Assembly (NCBI RefSeq): GCF_020010905.1
Contig: NZ_JAGJBY010000002.1
Coordinates: forward strand, 4,154,001 to 4,218,000
DNA: 64,000 nucleotides
Source: Streptomyces acidiscabies
GTDB taxonomy: Bacteria > Actinomycetota > Actinomycetes > Streptomycetales > Streptomycetaceae
Direction of reading: 5' to 3'
Shown here one piece after another: positions 8,474 through 16,889 of the stretch; position 1 is the first letter of the stretch, and each line of letters opens with the position of its first letter. Both the position numbers and the translations under genes were made by a program. The notes below the pieces were generated by a model that was not told the DNA's origin, ran no database searches, and saw only the letters and a list, made by a program, of their open reading frames with translations.

Positions 8474-11029
8474 ATGGCGGAGTCGAGGCTGATCCAGGGC
8501 CGGTACCGGCTGCTGGAGCTCATCGGGCGGGGCGGGATGGGCGAGGTGTGGCGGGCGATGGACGAGTCGCTCGGGCGACAGGTCGCCGTGAAGTGTCTGA
8601 AACCGCCCGGGCCGCAGCATGATGCGGGGTTCATGCGGATTCTGCGGGAGCGGTTCCGTCGGGAGGCTCGGGTCGCTGCCGGGTTGCAGCATCGGGGGGT
8701 CACCGTCGTCCATGACTTCGGGGAGTCGGACGGGGTGCTCTACCTGGTGATGGAGTTCCTCGACGGGCTCAACCTGTGCCAGATCCTTACGGCAACGGGT
8801 CATCGTCCGCTGCCCGTTCCGGACGTCGTCGACATCGCCGACCAACTCGCCGCCGCGCTCTCCTACACGCACCGCCAGGGCATCGTCCACCGTGACCTGA
8901 AACCCGCGAACGTGGTCCGCCTCGCCGACGGCACCGCCAAGATCTGCGACTTCGGCATCGCGCGGCTCGGCCACGACATCGCCGTCACCTCCCGCCTGAC
9001 CGGCGTCGGCGTCGCCATGGGCACGCCGCACTACATGTCGCCGGAACAGATCGGCGGCAGCGAGGTCGACCTCCGCAGCGACCTGTACTCGCTGGGCTGC
9101 GTCCTGTACGAACTCGCCACCGGCGCCCCGCCGTTCGCCATGGACGACCCCTGGGCCGTCCTGATCGCCCACCGCGACACCCCACCCCGCCGCCCCAGCG
9201 CCCACCGCCCCGAACTCCCCGACCACCTGGACCGCATCATCCTCGACCTCCTGGCGAAGGAACCGGCGGGCCGCCCGGGAGACGCGAGCGAGATAGTCCG
9301 CCGGATCGCTTTCGGGAGGGCGCCGGGGTATGTGCCTACGGTGGTGACGGCGCAACCGGGGTTTGTTGGTGGGGGTGTTGGGGTGCGGTGGGGTGAGAGG
9401 GAGGGCGAACCGGGTCGGGGCGGGCGGCGTGGCGATGGGGGAGAGGCGGAGGAGCTCTGGCCCGGCCCGTGCACGGAAGCTGATGGGGTGGAGCCGTACG
9501 GGGAAGGCGGGGAGGCGTCCCGGCCCGACCCGCGCAGCCAAGTCGGCGATTTGCTCCAACCCGAGGCGTGGTGCCGCGCTGGTGAGCCGTCCCGCCCTGC
9601 TGAGTTGCCCCGCGCCGGTGACTTGGCTCGTTCCAACGAGCCGCCCCACTCCAGCGAGCCGCCCCGCGCCGAGAATGCCGCCCGCCCTGCTGTGAGCCCT
9701 CACCAACCCTCGCCCCCGGTAACGGCGTTCGGCACCACCCCACCCCCCACCGACCCCCGCCTCCCCCTCTGGACCCGAGGCATGACCCACGGTCCCAAAG
9801 CCACCGGACCCCGCACCCCTCCACCCCCGCAACCAGCCCTGTCCGGCAACTGGACCCCCCGCCCCGCCCTGGGCGTCGTACCGAACCCGAGCCCCCGACA
9901 ACCCCCGTCCCCCGAGAAGTTGACGGCCCTCGCGCGGCGGCACAACGCGGGGCTCGGGCTGGGTGGGCTGGGGCGTTGGGTGGAGGCCGGGGAAGTGCAT
10001 CGGGCCGTTGCTGCCGAGCGGGCGCAGGTGTTGGGGGCGGATCATCCTGACACCCTCGCTAGTCGGTATGAGGGCGCGTTCGCTCTCAGTCGTACCGGGC
10101 GCGCGCAGGACGCGTTGCGGGAGTATCAGCAGGTCGCGGCGGCCCGTGCGAGGTGCCTCGGTGACGATCATTCCGACACTCTCGCCGCGCGCCAGGAAAC
10201 GGCGTACGTGCTGGGGCAGTTGGGCCGGCATCTGGAGGCGCACCAGATGTACACGACCGTCCTCGCCGCCCGCACGCGCGCGATGGGCGCCGATCACCCC
10301 GACACCCTGCGCTGCCGCCACAACCTCGCCTTCAACCTGGGCAAGTTGGGCCGGCTGACGGAGTCGTACCGGATGGCCCGAGAGGTCGCGGCGGACAGGG
10401 CACGGGTGTTGGGCGAGGAACACCCGGACACGCTGGTCACCCGGTACGAAGTGGCGTACACGCTCGGCCAGTTGGCGCGCTGGCCCGAAGCGCTGGCCGC
10501 GTACCGGGAGGTCGCCGAGGCCCGCGCACGGGTCCTCGGACCCGATCACCCCGACACCCTCGCCGCCCGCCACGAGACCGGCATCGGCCTCGGCAGGCTC
10601 GGCCGCAGCGCGGAAGCCCTCGCCCTGTACCGGGAGTTGACGCAGGACCGGACCCGCGTCCACGGCCCCGCCCACCCCGAGACCCTCCGCGCCCGCCACG
10701 GCCTCGGCGTCAACCTGGGCCGCCTCGGCCGCTGGGAGGAGGCGCTGGCCGAGTCCCGCGACGTACACGCGATCCGCGCCCGCGTCCTGGGCGAGGATCA
10801 CGAGGACACCTTGGTCAGCCGTCGCGAGGTCGCCGTCGCGCTGGGCTGGCTGGGCCGCTGGCAGGACGCGCTCACCCACTACCGCGAGATCGCCACGACC
10901 CGCGAACACCTCCTGGGCCCCGACCACCCCGACACCCTCACCGCGCGCGAGGACGAGACACAGTGCCGGCGTCGGCTGGGAGGCGACAGGGCACCAGAAC
11001 CCAGGGTGCTGCGGCAGCGCGGCGCCTAG
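8474..11029 (+). CDS. Ser/Thr protein kinase fused to TPR-type repeats
   Basis: 851 residues from the ATG at 8474 (MAESRLIQGRYRLLELIG). A Hanks-type kinase domain spans about residues 10-275: glycine loop GRGGMGEV, ATP-binding K40, HRDLKPAN (D141) and DFG (D159). A Pro/Arg/Glu-rich linker of about 200 residues follows, rich in repeated EPPR/EPSRP motifs. From about residue 488 there are eight 42-residue TPR_10/12-like repeats, each with an H(P/S/E)(D/E)TL motif after a GxLGRW-type helix. There is no membrane helix or PASTA sensor, so it should act in the cytoplasm and use the repeats for protein binding. It stands alone after the toxin/immunity genes; a link to them is not shown. Antisense low-complexity frames in the linker were ignored. 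Confidence 0.9.
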   Translation: MAESRLIQGRYRLLELIGRGGMGEVWRAMDESLGRQVAVKCLKPPGPQHDAGFMRILRERFRREARVAAGLQHRGVTVVHDFGESDGVLYLVMEFLDGLNLCQILTATGHRPLPVPDVVDIADQLAAALSYTHRQGIVHRDLKPANVVRLADGTAKICDFGIARLGHDIAVTSRLTGVGVAMGTPHYMSPEQIGGSEVDLRSDLYSLGCVLYELATGAPPFAMDDPWAVLIAHRDTPPRRPSAHRPELPDHLDRIILDLLAKEPAGRPGDASEIVRRIAFGRAPGYVPTVVTAQPGFVGGGVGVRWGEREGEPGRGGRRGDGGEAEELWPGPCTEADGVEPYGEGGEASRPDPRSQVGDLLQPEAWCRAGEPSRPAELPRAGDLARSNEPPHSSEPPRAENAARPAVSPHQPSPPVTAFGTTPPPTDPRLPLWTRGMTHGPKATGPRTPPPPQPALSGNWTPRPALGVVPNPSPRQPPSPEKLTALARRHNAGLGLGGLGRWVEAGEVHRAVAAERAQVLGADHPDTLASRYEGAFALSRTGRAQDALREYQQVAAARARCLGDDHSDTLAARQETAYVLGQLGRHLEAHQMYTTVLAARTRAMGADHPDTLRCRHNLAFNLGKLGRLTESYRMAREVAADRARVLGEEHPDTLVTRYEVAYTLGQLARWPEALAAYREVAEARARVLGPDHPDTLAARHETGIGLGRLGRSAEALALYRELTQDRTRVHGPAHPETLRARHGLGVNLGRLGRWEEALAESRDVHAIRARVLGEDHEDTLVSRREVAVALGWLGRWQDALTHYREIATTREHLLGPDHPDTLTAREDETQCRRRLGGDRAPEPRVLRQRGA

Positions 11030-11037
11030 TACAGACA

Positions 11038-11065
11038 CGCCGAGTCCCCCCGGGGGGACTCGGCG
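11038..11065. terminator. bidirectional hairpin terminator
   Basis: Perfect 14-bp inverted repeat: CGCCGAGTCCCCCC (11038-11051) directly followed by its complement (11052-11065). It sits 8 bp after the kinase stop and 10 bp from the end of the convergent secreted-protein gene, so it can serve both. Confidence 0.85.
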
Positions 11066-11075
11066 AATCAGCGGA

Positions 11076-11597
11076 CTACCAGGTGAACGCGCTCGACTGC
11101 GCGCTCGTAGCCGTGCAGTACGACGTGAACGTCCCACCCGCGTTGGTCACCACGAACTTGAGCGACCAGTTGGAGGCGCTCGGCGTGCCCGAGAGGACCG
11201 TCGAGTCGGTGACGTCGCCCGTGGCCAGGGCGCCCGAGGACAGCGGGAGGGGGCCGAAGGACAGCGGCGCGCCCGTGGTCGCCGCCGGGTGCACGGCGCC
11301 GGAGAACTGCACCTCACCCCCGGACGCCTTCTTCAGCTTCAGCGTCGTCGTCACGGAGTTCGCCGCGTACGGGAACTGCGCGACGATGGCCGCCGAGTCG
11401 AGCTTCACGGTCTTGACGCCACCGGAGTCGGCCGCGGTGAGGGTGATGGCGCCGCTGCCCGCCGCGTCACAGTCGTACGAGGCGGTCGCGGACGCCGGGG
11501 CGACGGCGACGGCAGAGCCGGCCAGCGCCAGCGACGCCGCGAGGGCGGTGACGGCGGTCGCGGTCAGGGTGAATCGGCGCGTCGACAAGCGGTTCAT
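11076..11597 (-). CDS. small secreted protein of unknown function
   Basis: 173 residues from an ATG with AAGGAG about 8 bases upstream. Residues 1-38 form a classical signal peptide (MNRLSTRRFTLTATAVTALA, then SLALAGSAVAVAPASA). The mature part is about 135 residues, rich in Thr, Ser, Gly and Ala, with only two Cys (in YDCD near the mature N-terminus and SYC near the C-terminus), which could pair. Alternating hydrophobic/Thr segments suggest a beta-sandwich. I do not recognise the family. It is transcribed divergently from SARP1 and may be one of its targets. Confidence 0.75.
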   Translation of the reverse strand: MNRLSTRRFTLTATAVTALAASLALAGSAVAVAPASATASYDCDAAGSGAITLTAADSGGVKTVKLDSAAIVAQFPYAANSVTTTLKLKKASGGEVQFSGAVHPAATTGAPLSFGPLPLSSGALATGDVTDSTVLSGTPSASNWSLKFVVTNAGGTFTSYCTATSAQSSAFTW

Positions 11598-11774
11598 GTG
11601 GGGTGCTCCTTCTTGGCAGGTGCCGTATTCCTGAGAACTGGGCTGTGTGCGAGAGCCGGGCCCGGCGTCACGGACCGAGTACAACCCACGCTTCTTTTCC
11701 GGCGATTGGCGATCACTTGGCACCGGACCGTCGGTGACGGAGCGTCGCGGAGGGTGAGGAGAGCGGAACGGCCC

Positions 11775-11802
11775 TGTCAAGATGCGTATCCGCCTTGTCA
11801 AG
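11775..11802 (+). promoter_or_regulatory. direct repeats upstream of SARP1, candidate operator
   Basis: TGTCAAGAT occurs at 11775 and again at 11796, a 21-bp period (two helical turns), followed closely by another TCAAG (11804-11808). SARP proteins bind direct repeats on one DNA face, so this may be an autoregulatory or cross-regulatory site about 80 bp before the SARP1 start. The 282-bp gap (11598-11879) also serves the divergent secreted-protein gene. Confidence 0.35.
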
Positions 11803-11879
11803 ATCAAGCCATCTCCACAGAATGGCCATGCTGTGTCTTCGCGGGGGGCGGGACATTCACAGTCCTGGAAGGAGGCGGC

Positions 11880-14366
11880 ATGACGGTCTGTCTGTCGTTT
11901 CAGGTGCTGGGCCCGCTCAAGGTGAGAGCGGACGGCCGGCCACTGCTGCTGCGCAGCGCACGACAGCGCACGGTGCTCGCCGTGCTCCTGCTCACCCCCG
12001 GCCGCGCGGTCTCCGTGGACGCGCTCGCCGACGCCGTCTGGCACGGCCGGCCCCCCGTCACCGCCCGCAACCAGATCGCCATCTGCGTCTCCGCGCTGCG
12101 CAAGACGTTCCGCGACGAGGCGGGCGTCGACGGCCTGATCGAGACCCAGCTCCCCGGCTACGTCCTGCACCGCGAGGGCCACTACGTGGACGTGGCCGCC
12201 CTGTACGAGTCGGCGGCAGCCGCCCGCGCCGCCGCCGAGGCCGGGAACACCGACGAGGCCGCCGCCCGCTTCGAGGACGCCCTCGCGCTATGGGCGGGGC
12301 CGGTGCTCGACGGCATGGACGACAGCGTGCTGAGCGGCGTCGTCGACCGGATCACCGAACTGCGCAGCAACCTGACGGAGGAGTACGCCGCCGTCCAGCT
12401 ACGGCGTGGCCGCTACCGGTCGGTGGTGGAGTCCCTCGGTCCGCTCGTCGCCGAACACCCGCTGCGGGAGGACGCCCGCGCCGTCCTCATGCGCGCCTAC
12501 CATCTCTCCGGCCGCCGCTCCGAGGCCCTCGACTGCTACCGGGAGGGCCGCCGCATCCTGGTCGCGGAACTCGGCGTCGAACCGGGCGCGGAACTGCGGG
12601 AGTTGCACCGTACGGTCCTGGAGGGCGACGCCCGCGTACAGCCGCGCGCCGCCGCCGTGCCCGAGCAACGGCGCCCCGACGCCGCGCGCCCGCACGAGGA
12701 GTCCGGCCCACGGGGTACGGCGGCCGGGGCCCCGTTAGGGCACGCCCGCTCTCACCGGGAGACCGACCTCCGCCCCGAATCCGCCCGCGAGCACGAGGAA
12801 CCCTCCCTCTGGTACGGGCTCAGCAACCTCGAACCCAGCCGTCCCCGGGGGGAGTTCGACGCACCCGCCGTCGCTCACCGCCAACTCGCCCTGCCCCCCG
12901 AGGAGTCGGCCGCGCCCTCCGCCGGTGAGAGCGACGCGGTCCGGCTCGGATACCGGGCGCTGCCCGCCCAAGCCGCCCGTCTCCTGCGGCAGTTGAGCAT
13001 GCTGGACGTGCCCGACGTCCCGGAGTGGATCGGCTGCCCCGTCCTCGGCGTCACCCCGGACGCCTCCGAGGCACTGCTGAGCCGGCTCGTCGCCGCCGGG
13101 CTCCTGGAGGTCCGCCCGGCCAGGGGCGGCACGGCCCGCTTCCGCCTCCCGGACGCGACGCGCCGCTTCGCCCGGGGCCGCTGCCTCGCCGAGGACACCC
13201 CGCAGGACCGCGAACAGACCCTGGACCGCGTCCTGACCGCCGTCCTCGCCCTCGTCCACGCGGCCCAGGAACAGCTCTACGGCAAGAGCGCCGGCCCCGC
13301 CCCCGCCGCACCGGTGCTCGGCGAGACGGCCGGTGAACTCGTCGCCGACCCCATGGAGTGGTTCGAGAGCGAACGTGAGACGCTCGGCGGCCTCGTCGCC
13401 CAGGCCGTACGGGAAGGCCGCACCGAGCGCGCCTGGCACCTCGTCGCGGGCGCGGTCCCCTTCTACGAGACCCGCAACTACCTGGACGACTGGCGCCGCA
13501 CCGCCGAACTCGCCCTCGACGGCGCCCGCCGCACCGGTGACACCCGGGGCGCGGGCACCATGCTCCGCTCCCTGGGCACCCTCGCCATCTACCAGCGCCG
13601 CCACCAGGAGGCCCGCGACCTCCTGCGCACCGCCCTCGACCACCTGGAGGACACCGACGACAGCCAGGGCCGGGCCATCGTGCGCCGCAACCTCGCGGTG
13701 TGCGCCCGCTTCCTCGGCGACCTCGCCGAGGCGGCCCGCTACTGCGAGGAGTCCCTCGTCCTGTTCCGGCGCGCCGAGGACAACTCCGGGCTCTCCCACG
13801 CGCTGGGCCTGCTCGCCCAGATCGAGATCGAGCAGGGGGACCCCGAGCGCGGGGTGAGCCTCAGCAACCAGGCCATCGAGGTCAGTTACGAGGCCGGGTC
13901 GCTGCGCAGCCGTACCCAGAACCTCTACCGGCTCGCCGAAGGGCTGCTCGGTGCGGGGCGCTGCGCGCAGGCCGAGCGGATCTGTCACGACGTGGTCGGC
14001 CTCGCGCGCGGTCAGGGCGACCGGCTCGGCGAGGCGCACGGGCTGTGCGCGCTCGGCGAGGCGCAGTGGCGCCAGGACGAACCCTGGAAGGCCCGCGCCG
14101 GGCTGCTGCGCGCGCTGCGCCTCGCCGAAGAGGTCGGCGACCGGTTCCTCCAGGCCAGGATCGTCGTCCACCTCGCCTGCGCCGAAGCCGTACGCGGTGG
14201 CTCCGGCGCGGGGGAGCCCCTGGACTGGGCTCAGAAGGAGTTCCGTACCCTCGGGGCGCCCGCGTGGGAGCGGCGGGCGGGGCGGCTGCGCGAGGTCCTC
14301 GGTGCACATGACGCGTCCCGTCCTGTCGAGGGGTCGATCCTGGCCGGGGTGCTCACCGACCGCTGA
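11880..14366 (+). CDS. SARP-family regulator with C-terminal TPRs, no NB-ARC (SARP1)
   Basis: 828 residues, ATG at 11880 with GGAAGGAGG. An OmpR-type winged-helix DNA-binding domain (about residues 5-95, starting SFQVLGPLKVRADG) is followed by a bacterial transcriptional activation (BTAD) domain (about 100-250). A charged linker (250-350) then leads to a helical/winged region (about 355-430) like the one that follows the ATPase in AfsR proteins. Several TPRs fill about 500-810. The P-loop ATPase usual in AfsR-type SARPs is missing: no GxxxxGK[TS] is present. It is probably a pathway-specific activator of the adjoining cluster, with the TPRs as a ligand or partner module. Confidence 0.85.
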   Translation: MTVCLSFQVLGPLKVRADGRPLLLRSARQRTVLAVLLLTPGRAVSVDALADAVWHGRPPVTARNQIAICVSALRKTFRDEAGVDGLIETQLPGYVLHREGHYVDVAALYESAAAARAAAEAGNTDEAAARFEDALALWAGPVLDGMDDSVLSGVVDRITELRSNLTEEYAAVQLRRGRYRSVVESLGPLVAEHPLREDARAVLMRAYHLSGRRSEALDCYREGRRILVAELGVEPGAELRELHRTVLEGDARVQPRAAAVPEQRRPDAARPHEESGPRGTAAGAPLGHARSHRETDLRPESAREHEEPSLWYGLSNLEPSRPRGEFDAPAVAHRQLALPPEESAAPSAGESDAVRLGYRALPAQAARLLRQLSMLDVPDVPEWIGCPVLGVTPDASEALLSRLVAAGLLEVRPARGGTARFRLPDATRRFARGRCLAEDTPQDREQTLDRVLTAVLALVHAAQEQLYGKSAGPAPAAPVLGETAGELVADPMEWFESERETLGGLVAQAVREGRTERAWHLVAGAVPFYETRNYLDDWRRTAELALDGARRTGDTRGAGTMLRSLGTLAIYQRRHQEARDLLRTALDHLEDTDDSQGRAIVRRNLAVCARFLGDLAEAARYCEESLVLFRRAEDNSGLSHALGLLAQIEIEQGDPERGVSLSNQAIEVSYEAGSLRSRTQNLYRLAEGLLGAGRCAQAERICHDVVGLARGQGDRLGEAHGLCALGEAQWRQDEPWKARAGLLRALRLAEEVGDRFLQARIVVHLACAEAVRGGSGAGEPLDWAQKEFRTLGAPAWERRAGRLREVLGAHDASRPVEGSILAGVLTDR

Positions 14367-14387
14367 CCCGGTCGGTCTGCCGGTCCG

Positions 14388-14525
14388 TCAGGTCCAGGGC
14401 AGGTCGTTCTCGGACACGCTGACGCTGGTCCACGGCAGGTCGCCCGTCGGGTCCGCCGTGAGGCCCACGACGAGCAGCAGCGGAATGAAGATGAGGGCAC
14501 CCGCGAGTGTTCGGTGCTTACGCAT
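14388..14525 (-). CDS. 45-residue exported micropeptide with two DLPWT motifs
   Basis: ATG at 14525 with GGGGAG about 9 bases upstream. A basic start (MRKHR) and a hydrophobic core (TLAGALIFIPLLLVVGLTA) form a signal peptide or membrane anchor. What remains is a hydrophilic tail ending DLPWTSVSVSENDLPWT, in which the pentapeptide DLPWT occurs twice, once at the very C-terminus. The gene lies between SARP1 (convergent) and SARP2 (divergent). The spacing, RBS and composition support a real gene. Function is unknown. The layout, a short exported peptide beside a TPR-containing regulator, resembles peptide-pheromone systems, but that is inference only. Confidence 0.6.
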   Translation of the reverse strand: MRKHRTLAGALIFIPLLLVVGLTADPTGDLPWTSVSVSENDLPWT

Positions 14526-14617
14526 ATCTGATTCTCCCCGTTGAGTATTTCTGTTGTGGTGCTCGTGAAACATCCTAGAGGTACGCGCTTTTGACGCGAT
14601 TTCGCCATCGTTTCGGC

Positions 14618-14635
14618 TGCTCGAAATCCACTCGA
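14618..14635 (-). promoter_or_regulatory. SARP-box-like heptamer repeats
   Basis: On the minus strand TCGAGTG (14635-14629) and TCGAGCA (14624-14618) repeat with an exact 11-bp period and 4-bp spacer, the layout of DnrI/ActII-ORF4-type SARP sites built on TCGAGC. They lie in the relatively AT-rich 181-bp gap between the micropeptide gene and SARP2, so they could drive either gene. Confidence 0.5.
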
Positions 14636-14706
14636 TAACGAGCGAAAAGCGGTGGCTCATAGAGTGCGGAGCGCTCAGCAAGTCGTTTCGCGGGGGAGGC
14701 TGAACT

Positions 14707-16884
14707 TTGCTGAACTCCGCTGGGGTGCTCACATTCCGGCTGCTCGGCCCGGTCTCCGTGACCAGGGAGGGCTCGGACGTTCCGCTCTCCGGAGCCAAGA
14801 TCCATACCGTGCTCGCCGTGCTGTTGATGGCACGCGGCACACTCGTCGCCGACAGCCGGCTCAGCGCCGCGCTCTGGGGGGATACACCGCCACCAACGTC
14901 GAATTCGCAGATATACACCTACGTCTCAAGGCTCAGGAAAACCCTGGGGAACTGTGCGCGGATCTTCCGGAAAGGGCCTGGATATGTGCTCGAAGTCCGG
15001 GAGGCCGACGTCGACCTGTTCTCCTTCGAGCGGCTCGACCAACTCGGCCGCGAGGCCCTTGAGCAGAACCGGCCCGAAGAGGCCGGCCGGCTGCTCGGCG
15101 GGGCGCTCGACTGCTGGAGCGGCCAGGCCCTGGAGAACGTGACCGAACACCTTCTGCGGTACGAGCGGCCTCGGCTGGAGTTCCGGCGTACGCAGGCGCT
15201 GGAGCGCAGGATCGAGGCGGACCTCTCACTCGGCCGACACCGCGCCCTAGTCCCCGAGCTGCTGTCCCTGGTGGCCCGTTTCCCGCTGGACGAAACCTTG
15301 CGCGCCCACCTGATCACGGCTCTGCACCGCTCCGACCGCCAGGCCGAGGCGGTCCAGGTGTACGACGAGGGCCGCCGCGCCCTAGCCGGACAACTAGGCG
15401 TAGTACCGGGCCGCCATCTGGCCGACGCCTACCTAAAAATGCTGCGAGGCGACAGCACAGAGCCGCCACCCGTACTACTGCCACCCCGATGCACCACATT
15501 CACCGGCCGCACAGCAGAGGCGGACCGCTTGAGGTCGCTGCTCCTAGGCGCCCGCTTGAGATCGGCCCTGATCACAGGAGCCCCCGGCACAGGCAAAACG
15601 GCCCTGGCCATCGAGGTAGCCCACGGCTGCGCGGAAACGTTCCCGGACGGCGTGCTCCACGCAAGCCTCCGACATCAGGACGGCACGGCACGGACACTTC
15701 GCGAGGTCCTCACGGAACTGCTCGGCGTACTGGGGGAATCGGGCAAGGGGGATGGGCCGGGGCGGGCGGGAGCGGCAGGCACCGGCGGACCGGGGCGAGC
15801 GGGAACGGCTGGCACCAGCGGACCAGGGCTGGGGAAACGGGCTGGCACCGGCGGGCCGAAGTCGGGAGAAGTGGCTGGCATCGGCGGGCCGAGGCCGGTG
15901 GGACCGGGAGGCATCGGCGGGCCGGGACGGGCGGGAGCGGCGGACGTCGGTGGGCTGGGGCTGGCGGGACCGAGAGACACCGGCTGGCTGGAGCTGGGGG
16001 AAGCGGCGGGCATCGGCTGGCCGGGGCGGGCGGGAACGGCTGGCACCAGCGGACCAGGGCTGGGGGAACGGGCTGGCACCGGCGGGCCGAAGTCGGGAGA
16101 AGTGGCTGGCATCGGCGGGCTGAGGCCGGTGGGACCGGGAGGCATCGGCGGACCGGGACGGGCGGGAGCGGCGGACGCCGGCGGGCTGGGGCTGGCGGGA
16201 CCGAGAGACACCGGCTGGCTGGAGCTGGGGGAAGCGGCAGGCATCGGCGGATCGGGATCGGACGGCATCGGCTGGCCGGAGCGGGCGGGAGCGGTGGACA
16301 CCGGCTGGTCGGAGTCGGAGGAACCGGCTGGCACCAGCGGGCCGGGGTCGGGGGAACCGGTGCACGCCGGTCGCCCCGAGCTGGACGACCTCGTGCGTCG
16401 CTACCGCGCCCGCCTCGCCCGCACCCACCTCCTCCTCGTCCTCGACGACGCCGTCAGCGACGCCCAGCTCACCCCCCTGCTCCCGCCCGACCCGGACAGT
16501 GCCCTGCTCGTCACGAGTCGGGCCCCGCTGGCGGCCGTACCCGCAGCTCACACGCTCACCCTCGGCCCGCTGGACGAGGAGGACGCCGTTCGGCTGCTCG
16601 CCGAAACCGCCGGCGCCGACCGGATCCGCGCGGAACCCGACGCCGTCCGCGACCTCGTACGGCACTGCGCAGGGCTGCCGTCGGCGCTCAGCAGCGCGGG
16701 CGCCCGGCTGGCGCGGCGCCCCCGGCTCACCGTGGCCCGTCTGCTCACCCGGCTCACCGAGCCCCGCACCCGAGAGCCAAGTCCCCGACAGGCAAGCACC
16801 CGAGAGACACGCCCCCAGCAGCCAAGCCCCCGACAGACAACCGACCGACATACCAGCACCCGACAAACCAGACAAGGAAGGTGA
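14707..16884 (+). CDS. SARP-family regulator with NB-ARC domain carrying a Gly-rich insertion, no TPRs (SARP2)
   Basis: 725 residues, TTG start at 14707 about 9 bases after GGGGGAGG. It has an OmpR-type DNA-binding domain (about 7-95, FRLLGPVSVTREG), a BTAD domain (100-245) and then an NB-ARC ATPase starting at FTGRTAEADRL (about 264). Walker A is GAPGTGKT (291-298) and the Walker B-like motif is LLLVLDDA (about 573-580). Between them a Gly/Ala/Pro-rich stretch of about 210 residues (345-555) interrupts the ATPase; it contains two near-identical 77-residue units. The protein ends in a Thr/Arg/Gln/Pro tail soon after the NB-ARC and has none of the TPRs normal for AfsR. It stops 5 bp before the prenyltransferase start, so it heads that operon. 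Confidence 0.85.
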   Translation: MLNSAGVLTFRLLGPVSVTREGSDVPLSGAKIHTVLAVLLMARGTLVADSRLSAALWGDTPPPTSNSQIYTYVSRLRKTLGNCARIFRKGPGYVLEVREADVDLFSFERLDQLGREALEQNRPEEAGRLLGGALDCWSGQALENVTEHLLRYERPRLEFRRTQALERRIEADLSLGRHRALVPELLSLVARFPLDETLRAHLITALHRSDRQAEAVQVYDEGRRALAGQLGVVPGRHLADAYLKMLRGDSTEPPPVLLPPRCTTFTGRTAEADRLRSLLLGARLRSALITGAPGTGKTALAIEVAHGCAETFPDGVLHASLRHQDGTARTLREVLTELLGVLGESGKGDGPGRAGAAGTGGPGRAGTAGTSGPGLGKRAGTGGPKSGEVAGIGGPRPVGPGGIGGPGRAGAADVGGLGLAGPRDTGWLELGEAAGIGWPGRAGTAGTSGPGLGERAGTGGPKSGEVAGIGGLRPVGPGGIGGPGRAGAADAGGLGLAGPRDTGWLELGEAAGIGGSGSDGIGWPERAGAVDTGWSESEEPAGTSGPGSGEPVHAGRPELDDLVRRYRARLARTHLLLVLDDAVSDAQLTPLLPPDPDSALLVTSRAPLAAVPAAHTLTLGPLDEEDAVRLLAETAGADRIRAEPDAVRDLVRHCAGLPSALSSAGARLARRPRLTVARLLTRLTEPRTREPSPRQASTRETRPQQPSPRQTTDRHTSTRQTRQGR
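15790..16251 (+). repeat. 231-bp tandem duplication inside SARP2
   Basis: Two copies offset by exactly 231 bp (77 codons); for example the GGCACCAGCGGACCAGGGCT block occurs at 15811 and 16042. The frame is kept. Copies differ by a few bases (KRAG/ERAG, GGPRP/GGLRP, ADVGG/ADAGG). The repeat lies within a longer Gly-rich tract (about 15740-16370). Confidence 0.85.
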
Positions 16885-16889
16885 CCGCC

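Noticed and set aside
11076-12182. N-terminally extended frame upstream of the small secreted protein
   Set aside because: The extension has no protein-like features; the ATG at 11597 has a strong RBS and opens a signal peptide.
15489-16884. Alternative plus- and minus-strand frames through the SARP2 repeat region
   Set aside because: They are low-complexity shadows of the Gly-rich insertion without start signals.
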